A DNA stretch of 62,000 nucleotides from Diphasiastrum complanatum (lineage: Eukaryota > Streptophyta > Lycopodiopsida > Lycopodiales > Lycopodiaceae). The notes beneath the pieces are model-generated. The model searched no databases. It was not told where the DNA came from and saw nothing but the letters and a program-made list of their open reading frames with translations. The stretch is taken from contig CM055092.1 in the NCBI GenBank assembly GCA_029204225.1, positions 76,292,590 through 76,354,589 on the forward strand, given 5' to 3'. Of the stretch, positions 56,506-62,000 are shown one piece after another. Position 1 is the first letter of the stretch, and the number at the start of each line of letters is the position of its first letter. Position numbers and translations under genes: made by a program.

Positions 56506-57288
56506 CTAGTCTCCTAATCAAGGACTTGACACAAATGAAGGTTACTTCTATTGATTTGATTGAAGGTCTACCTTATCCCACTTATTAGGGACCTGAAAAG
56601 ATCAGTAATAGACTTCCTATAAAGATCTAAGAATGATCTCTAACAAAATCAAATCATAGAATACTAGAAACAATGCACTTGCTTGATTGAAGTAGACAAT
56701 ACTAGTAGAATTGCCCCTCTATAAAGAACATTAAAGCTTCCAAATGATCTGATCAAGAGTGAATTTCAGCAACCTAATATACTTCCAAAATCACTTGTAA
56801 GAGATTTAAATGGAACTTAATGAGGATGCAACACAATCACAAGCAAAAAATGATCAAAATTGATGAAAAATTGATCTAATTTGGTGCATAAGTCAAGAAA
56901 TGGTTGGACTGAACCTAAATCACTTTAGGAGGTGCCTACTACACCTTAGAACAGCCTTTAAGAGTCCCCAAAACTCTGATCTTCCCTCTCCTTGAATGCT
57001 AGAAAGCCTCCTCTATGAAATCACCTCCAAAACTCGCTTAGAAATCAATGCTTGGAGCAAGCAAAACTTGCTATCTTGGTAATGTGAATTGAATTCAACT
57101 TTGCCTCTGGTTTCAGACACCTAAACACCTGCAAATGAAGTCACAAAACACCAATCTCCAATGTATTTCACTCACTTTGAGTTCTAGAATCAATACTAGA
57201 TGCTAAGATCCAATCTACACAAGATTTAGGTCAAAAATTGTGATCAAATTGAATGAAAACCAAGGATTTAGCTCATTTCAGCCTTTAG

Positions 57289-57300
57289 GCTCTGATACCA
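57289..57300 (-). other. Primer-binding site of copia D
   Basis: TGGTATCAGAGC on the minus strand, directly against the end of the 5' LTR with no spacer. Confidence 0.95.
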
Positions 57301-57982
57301 TGTAAAAATTACAGCAAATAAGGATCCTAAAACACTTGAAATGATGAGGGAAACAATAGATTATGATTTCATAAGATTAGCACAAGTTGAACCATCAAAA
57401 TCCATCAAAAACCTATGCTTGAACCTCACTAAATGGCCCAAATCCTTGAAGAAGGCTTCACACGTGTGAAAGTACGGCCTCCCACAGTCTGAGTACTGTA
57501 CACCAGAACTACATTCAATCCTATAATCATTAGTAATCACAAGTACTCAAACAATTATGAACATAGAGAGCAATTGCACCATTATGAGAGAAAAAACATG
57601 AAATTGCTTGATTGATTTTGGTGAGATATCATCACCTATATATACATGATCCATCACGGTTTTGGGCGGGTATGAGTAGCCCTAAACCTATCCCTAATGC
57701 TAATTTTAGTGGATCTTTCATCCCTACCAAGTTAGGGTTGGAATCTTGGAGATCCCTCAGCAATGCAAAAATTACCAGAAATAGCTCCTTATTTTTCTCC
57801 CTTGTATCTAAGCATAATTTGGACTCATTCCAAAGGTTCTAACACTTAGGTCTACTTGAGAACATCCTTATGAATGGAATCCTATGCTATTTGGCACGTG
57901 TGACAAGCCACATCATGACCATCTAACTATTTACAAGTCATATGACCAAAACTAGTCAAGCTAGAATTGTGAATTTTTAACA
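57301..57982 (-). repeat. 5' LTR of copia D
   Basis: 682 bp, with the same termini as the 3' LTR. The palindrome CACACGTGTG sits at 57459-57468, the same offset (158) as in the other LTR. Followed by CTGAG (57983-57987). Confidence 0.95.
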
Positions 57983-58453
57983 CTGAGGGGCTATTTTCAC
58001 TTGGTTGTAGCCGCTGAAGCCGTCCAGAAAACTGTAGGCTTCGGCTCCAGCTACTTTGTCGAGGACACTTTCCGTAAATAATAAAGGAAAATGGTCCTTT
58101 TTGTTGACTGCATTTAGCGCCTTCAGGGTCACATAGATCCGCATTTTACCATTCTTTTTGGGTACTATAACTATCGGCGATACCCATTCTGTGTGCTCGA
58201 TATCATAAATGAAATCTGCGTCCATCAGCTTTTGCAACTCCTGCTTGATCAATTCTGTATAATTCGGGTTGCAGCGGTAGTAATGGCTCATCTTGGGGAC
58301 TGCTCCGTCCACCAAGGGTATGGTATGTTGGACTATTGTTGGCGGAATGCCCTGTAGATCACTATAGCTCCAGGCATAACAATCTTTATATTCCACCGAC
58401 AAGGATCGTAGTCTATTGAACTGCGTGGGTGTTAACTGCTCACCCACATGCAC
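57983..58453 (-). pseudogene. Gypsy T reverse transcriptase N-half
   Basis: The frame carries the RT entry region: DCYAWSYSDLQGIPPTIVQH, then RCNPNYTELIKQELQKLMDA, EWVSPIVIVPKKNGKMRIYV and YSFLDGFSGYNQVKIAP. The last block contains the first catalytic Asp. The frame is open to the copia D insertion point. VTLKALN replaces the usual V-D-Y-R-x-L-N. Confidence 0.9.
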
Positions 58454-58498
58454 TATCTTTTCTTCTTCTCATGGCTCCGCAAGATTCATCGGCTGTGT

Positions 58499-59200
58499 TC
58501 ACGCAGGTCCCTCGAAGACTTGTTCTGCTGGTGCCTGACTTTGATCATATTCTCGCTGGGCTTGCGGCATCATGATTATCACGTCGTCCAAAGTATAGTT
58601 CTTGAAAGTATCAGACATCTCGTGAACTGGAGCTCGTCGAGATTCCTCTTTCAGCATATTTATCTTGGCCCGACTGGTCATTTTTTGATTTTCTGTCACA
58701 TGTGTAGAAGATGACATTGTATCTGAGTCCAATTGGATTGACTTCAAGGAATCCAACACCTTCTTTTTGCTCTTTTTTGTCATTTTGGTGGGTTCATCCT
58801 TGTTGTCTTTCTTCGGGACTGTTGTGACATTCTCCTCATGGCTGCGAATATCAACGTCCACTGTAGCTATCGCCTCTTATGGTAGGTCACTCCATCGGAT
58901 CACCTGGTTGTAGCGTTGCTTCAACTGATTCTTCTTATTTGCAGGTGCCTTGGGTGGATTGATCCTTGAGACTTTCGCCATAGCAGACTTTTGTGGTGGT
59001 TGAGCTGGTACCTTATTGCTTCCATAATGATCTAGGTCCATGTGGTGTAGGACCTGTTCATCAGTCAGCTCAATCTCCTTATTATAAGTTAGAGCATGTT
59101 GCCAAGGGACTAGATCATCGTCCACTGGGTTCTCAATAGGCTCCGCTGACAGCCATGCTACGTTTATTATGTTCACCCCAAATGTGATTGGTGTGTCCAT
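58499..59200 (-). pseudogene. Gypsy T linker between protease and RT
   Basis: Two frames (58861-58499 and 59200-58877) are rich in Lys, Pro, Asp and Thr, with no named domain. In Tat-type elements a low-complexity linker lies here. Included by position. Confidence 0.5.
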
Positions 59201-59292
59201 AGTGTAACATTTGGGTGAAGATGTACTAGGTTCTGGATCTGATTCATACTAACATGTCTGGCAGTCAATAGTTGCTAATGCATCTGTCCATC

Positions 59293-59781
59293 TCACAACA
59301 TCCGTCTCTGAATATAGTGACCTCCCTTGGCTGGCTTTGGGTGATCAATCATATGATCTGTCGTGGATGATCTGTCATCAGCCTTGGGTGCAGTAGGTTT
59401 CACCGCCCATGTGGTTGGATCAACCTTTACAACCTGTTCTCTATTCTCGAAGGTGAGTTTCCCTGTACCCCAGTTGTGTACTACTTGCGGAGTCCTCAAC
59501 CATGGTCTTCCCAGTAAAACACGGTATGCAGATGGAGATTCAGATATATCCATGACTACAAAAGTAATCACAAATTGCATGCCTGCTATCTTTACGGGGA
59601 TATCGGCAACTACACCTTTTGGTTTCACACAGGATTGATCTACTAGCTTGATGGCGAATCTTGCTGGCTTCAATCTTTGTAAACCCCATTTTTCATATAA
59701 AGTAGTGGAGATCAGATTGACACCCGATCCTCCATCTACCACTGCCGCCTCATCCTCGTATCTCTTGTGTTTGATTGACAA
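59293..59781 (-). pseudogene. Gypsy T aspartic protease
   Basis: AAVVDGGSGVNLISTTLYEKWG is the retropepsin-like active site as found in Tat elements (D-G-G-S). It is followed by DIPVKIAGMQFVITFVVMD and YRVLLGRPWLRT, the conserved C-terminal L-G-R-P-W-L block. The frame spans about 160 codons without a stop and is the best-preserved part of gypsy T. Confidence 0.9.
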
Positions 59782-59906
59782 AGTGATGTTGTGTTCCTCA
59801 CTTTCCCATGCTACTCCGATGTGGAGGATGTTACTTGTTTCATCATAGCCCGCACAATATATGGGCTCAGGCGCTACTGGCTCCTCATCTGCTTTGGCCC
59901 ATTCAG

Positions 59907-60695
59907 CTAAAAGGCTTTTCGCTTGTGGTGCAATCCACAGTAGTTCTCTGACACATGGCTTGACAGTAAAAGTGTGAGCCTTTCAGTGCGTGGTTCCTCG
60001 GGCTCCACCATGTGAAAAGGTGGTTCATATTGGTGCAACCGATCATTCTGATCAGTGCGCAGTGGTGAGCCCGCTTGCGGTTCCTGTTCGACGCCGACTG
60101 GAGGTTCTATTGGATTGTCTCTTTCTTGCTCTTTTTCCTCCGCTTGTGCTTTTTGTACCCAGCGTCTTATTTTTTGATACTGTCTTCTCTCTTCCCTCAC
60201 ATTTGGATATGGCGCTAAAGTTGAGGGTTGGTCGTCAGTGACCGAATTCTGTGCTCGCGTAACAGCTAACACAAGAGCGTGAGATTGTCGACCTTCCGAT
60301 GGCATCCCTGTTGGAACTGCTGGTTGCTGTATGACAATGAGGTTAAGAGGTGCACTGGTTCCAGGTTTAAATGGACAATTCTTGTAACGGTTTCCATAAC
60401 CGCATTTTCGGTAGGAGGTTGTATATTGTTCCTTGTAGGGACATTTTGCTATTCTGTGTCCTTCGCTGCATCCGTAGCAGCCCTAATTTCTTCTGCCTTG
60501 GCGCTGAGTTTGAGCTGCATAGGCCGAAACATATTCATTTATGCCAGGATCCATAAATGGTTCATTTGGTCCGTACCATTGCTGCTGCTCAGGTTGAGGT
60601 GGCATTTGCATCTCTGGTTCTGCTACTGTCAGATTTACATGGGCCACTTGTTGATTGACCAGCAACATCCTGCCACCGGTCATGCTATCAAGCAT
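59907..60695 (-). pseudogene. Gypsy T gag C-terminus with zinc knuckle (truncated)
   Basis: Minus-strand frames contain Gln/Pro-rich sequence (MQMPPQPEQQQW), then, after a stop, CYGCSEGHRIAKC, a zinc knuckle one residue short of the CX2CX4HX4C spacing, and a weaker second one (CGYGNRYKNC). A charged linker (REERRQYQKIRRWVQKAQAE) follows. The capsid part of gag is missing beyond 60700. Confidence 0.75.
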
Positions 60696-60899
60696 ACACT
60701 AGTGAGAGCCCAATAGGTATACTTATACCCTTCAAGGCCCATGCACCACTAGTAGTGCACTGTGACACCTCACTGGACACCTCTGCAGCCTTTTTGGGCC
60801 ACATCATCCAGTTCTCTAATGACTCACTGATACACCCATACCAACTCCACCACCATGTGTTTAGGCCTACAACCATTAATTATGACCATGTACACATAA

Positions 60900-61515
60900 G
60901 GGCCCCAAATCCCTTATAGTCACAATTAACTTACGGGTTGTCGGTCTACCGGTCCCTAGCGTGGACACGCTACCCGAGTCCAGTCATGGGCATGACACTT
61001 ACCTTCTCCCTCACCATCGTAAGGGCATATGAGCCATGGGGCTTGCACGTAGCCTAGGTTGCCCAAGACATATGGGGGAAATCTAACACTGTTGTTGATA
61101 AAAACTAGAGGCCTGTTGGTCTTCTCTCAAAGGCTAACTTTGTCATAGAAACTTGATAATCTGAGTAGTTGTCCATCATTCAGAGATCCTTGAAAACCAA
61201 CAAAGATGTTTGTGAACCTTCTGTATGTGTCACAAATGGTTAGGAGTACAATGGTATGCATTTGCTAGCGATGAAGTAATCCAAAGCCACGGCCCCCACA
61301 TGTTTGATTATTGGGATGTGGCAACCATCCATGGCACCTTGAGAGTTCGACAAACCACATATGTCCATAAAACCTTGCAGGACTTTTTGTATCTCCTCTC
61401 TTGTGGGCCGAGTGAGATGAGAACCCAAGGTCGAATTGATTGTCCCAACCACCTGGCATAGAGCTCGATACATTGTGCTTCTACCGATCTCAAAGAACTC
61501 TGAAGGTTGCACCAC
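60900..61515 (-). pseudogene. PIF/Harbinger-type transposase fragment
   Basis: The frame 61515-61240 reads EFFEIGRSTMYRALCQVV ... IQKVLQGFMDICGLSNSQGAMDGCHIPI, where G-A-M-D-G-x-H-I-P-I matches the first catalytic Asp block of PIF/Harbinger (HARBI1-like) nucleases. DYFIASKCIPLYS follows. Beyond it, in shifted frames, come TNIFVGFQGSLNDGQLLRLS, equivalent to the V-G-x-P-G-S-x-x-D block with the second Asp, and PPYVLGNLGYVQAPWL. Stops and shifts make it non-functional. No terminal inverted repeats were identified. Confidence 0.8.
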
Positions 61516-61760
61516 AATTCAAGAAGGGCGTGGAAGAGTTCAACAAGGTGTGGAGGGTTACAGCAGGCTGCTCCTCTTCTTCAGCAGGGTGTGGAGCCAG
61601 TATTACAGGGCATGGAGAGTTATAGCATGCCACTCATCTCTTCAGTAGCACGTGCAGCCTCCAGAGCAAGTTTATACATGTTTCAATAGACCACTCCTCT
61701 TGTTCAACATGGCGTGGACATGGAGGGCTTTAGTAGGGCGTGAAGCTAGGAGGAGAGTAA
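61500..61760. repeat. Degenerate repeats of GGCGTGGA...AGCAGG units
   Basis: GGCGTGGA, GGTGTGGAG and GGCATGGAG, each followed by GTTA-AGCAGGC or GCTTTAGTAGGGC, recur about five times at irregular spacing, with CTCCTCTTGTTCA-like words between. No product inferred. Confidence 0.45.
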
Positions 61761-61821
61761 GAGTCTCCTCCTGTCCACTTCAAGATGCTTTCCAACCGTT
61801 GCACTCCACTGCATTCCTTAA

Positions 61822-61862
61822 CCACCTCAATTGCATTCCTTAACCAGTTGTAATTGAGGTGG
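61822..61862. repeat. 11-bp perfect inverted repeat
   Basis: CCACCTCAATT (61822-61832) pairs with AATTGAGGTGG (61852-61862) over a 19-base loop. The loop includes part of a small direct repeat, TTGCATTCCTTAACCA. Confidence 0.8.
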
Positions 61863-61949
61863 ATAACCTAGGTAGCAAGAATGTGAGTTAGCTAATTGGC
61901 ACAAGTTGCACTAAGTTAACTACCACTTAGCTAACCTAGAAGTGGGCAG

Positions 61950-61964
61950 GCCCCTATCTATCTA

Positions 61965-62000
<36 letters not shown>
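61950..62000. repeat. CTAT/TA microsatellite at the window edge
   Basis: Four CTAT units pass into an uninterrupted TA run that continues to the last base. The true length is unknown because the window ends in it. Confidence 0.95.

Larger units (their letters stand above)
51844..57982 (-). mobile_element. Young Ty1/copia element D nested in gypsy T
   Basis: Two LTRs of identical length (682 bp) bracket a minus-strand gag-PR-INT-RT-RNase H region. The target duplication CTGAG is exact (51839-51843 and 57983-57987). The primer site abuts the 5' LTR and a purine tract abuts the 3' LTR. Comparing the LTRs by eye I count about 12 differences, mostly transitions. The coding region has about three frame lesions (near 55940, 55520 and 53105). 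It is the most recent insertion seen here. The total length is 6,139 bp. Confidence 0.97.
46155..60700 (-). mobile_element. Tat-lineage Ty3/gypsy element T, split by copia D
   Basis: Minus-strand order: gag remnant with zinc knuckle (60695-59907), protease (59781-59293), linker, RT N-half (58453-57983), copia D insertion, RT C-half and RNase H (51843-50766), integrase (50640-49610), then an extra coding region (49369-46190). The RT block RCNPNYTELIKQELQKL...TEWVSPIVIVPKKNGK and the protease block DGGSGVNLI are of the Tat/Athila type. The gag start, primer site and 5' LTR are missing; the element ends at about 60700. Catalytic residues are altered in RT, RNase H and integrase, so it is inactive. 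Confidence 0.85.

Noticed and set aside
60697-60712. CACTAG... as the end of a CACTA (En/Spm) transposon
   Set aside because: Only one short match; no partner TAGTG end, no target duplication, and the nearby transposase is PIF/Harbinger-type.

Overview
The window is nuclear DNA from a plant with a large, repeat-rich genome. Evidence: plant-type Ty1/copia and Ty3/gypsy elements primed by initiator-Met tRNA (TGGTATCAGAGC), a chromodomain gypsy element, a Tat-lineage gypsy element, a PIF/Harbinger transposase fragment, and one host gene with introns of about 2.1 and 8.3 kb. A gymnosperm (conifer-like) source is my inference, drawn from the long repeat-filled introns and the many decayed elements; nothing in the sequence proves it. 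I see no rRNA or tRNA gene, CRISPR array or bacterial-style operon.

Layout. 1-4.3 kb: a duplicated LTR-like segment and a decayed minus-strand copia (A). 4.3-7.7 kb: degenerate tandem arrays (GCCGACACTGTCG, GTATCGAAAA, CGGTCGAG) in strand-asymmetric, C-poor DNA. 7.7-10.2 kb: an internally deleted plus-strand copia (B) with its 3' LTR. 10.9-11.3 kb: LTR plus primer site of a minus-strand element. 11.7-13.5 kb: hairpins and short tandem repeats. 14.7-27 kb: a minus-strand host gene; its three coding exons join in phase, and its second intron holds a gypsy element (E) whose two halves face each other. A triplicated exon-like block (26.2-26.6 kb) and a repeated G-box/TATA region (26.9-27.5 kb) lie at its 5' side.

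28.8-39.9 kb: a minus-strand chromovirus-type gypsy (G) split by a plus-strand copia (C), which has a CAAAT target duplication. Copia C also carries a foreign reverse-transcriptase piece between protease and integrase. 41-46 kb: LTR remnants, a 39-base poly-C run, a GTCGA-rich array, and two LTR-like copies in opposite orientation. 46.2-60.7 kb: a minus-strand Tat-like gypsy (T) with gag, protease, RT/RNase H and integrase, followed by about 3.2 kb of extra same-strand coding sequence of unknown function. Its RT is split by a young copia (D, 51844-57982) with two 682-bp LTRs and a CTGAG target duplication. 60.9-61.5 kb: PIF/Harbinger transposase fragment. The window ends in a TA microsatellite.

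The only likely functional host gene is the minus-strand gene at 14.7-26 kb (about 282 residues, function not recognised). Every transposon reading frame carries at least one break. Copia D is closest to intact, with about three frame lesions and about 12 differences between its LTRs by eye. The least explained items are the extra ORF region of gypsy T, the chimeric RT insert in copia C, the shared paired-palindrome module in several copia LTRs, and the triplicated exon-like block.
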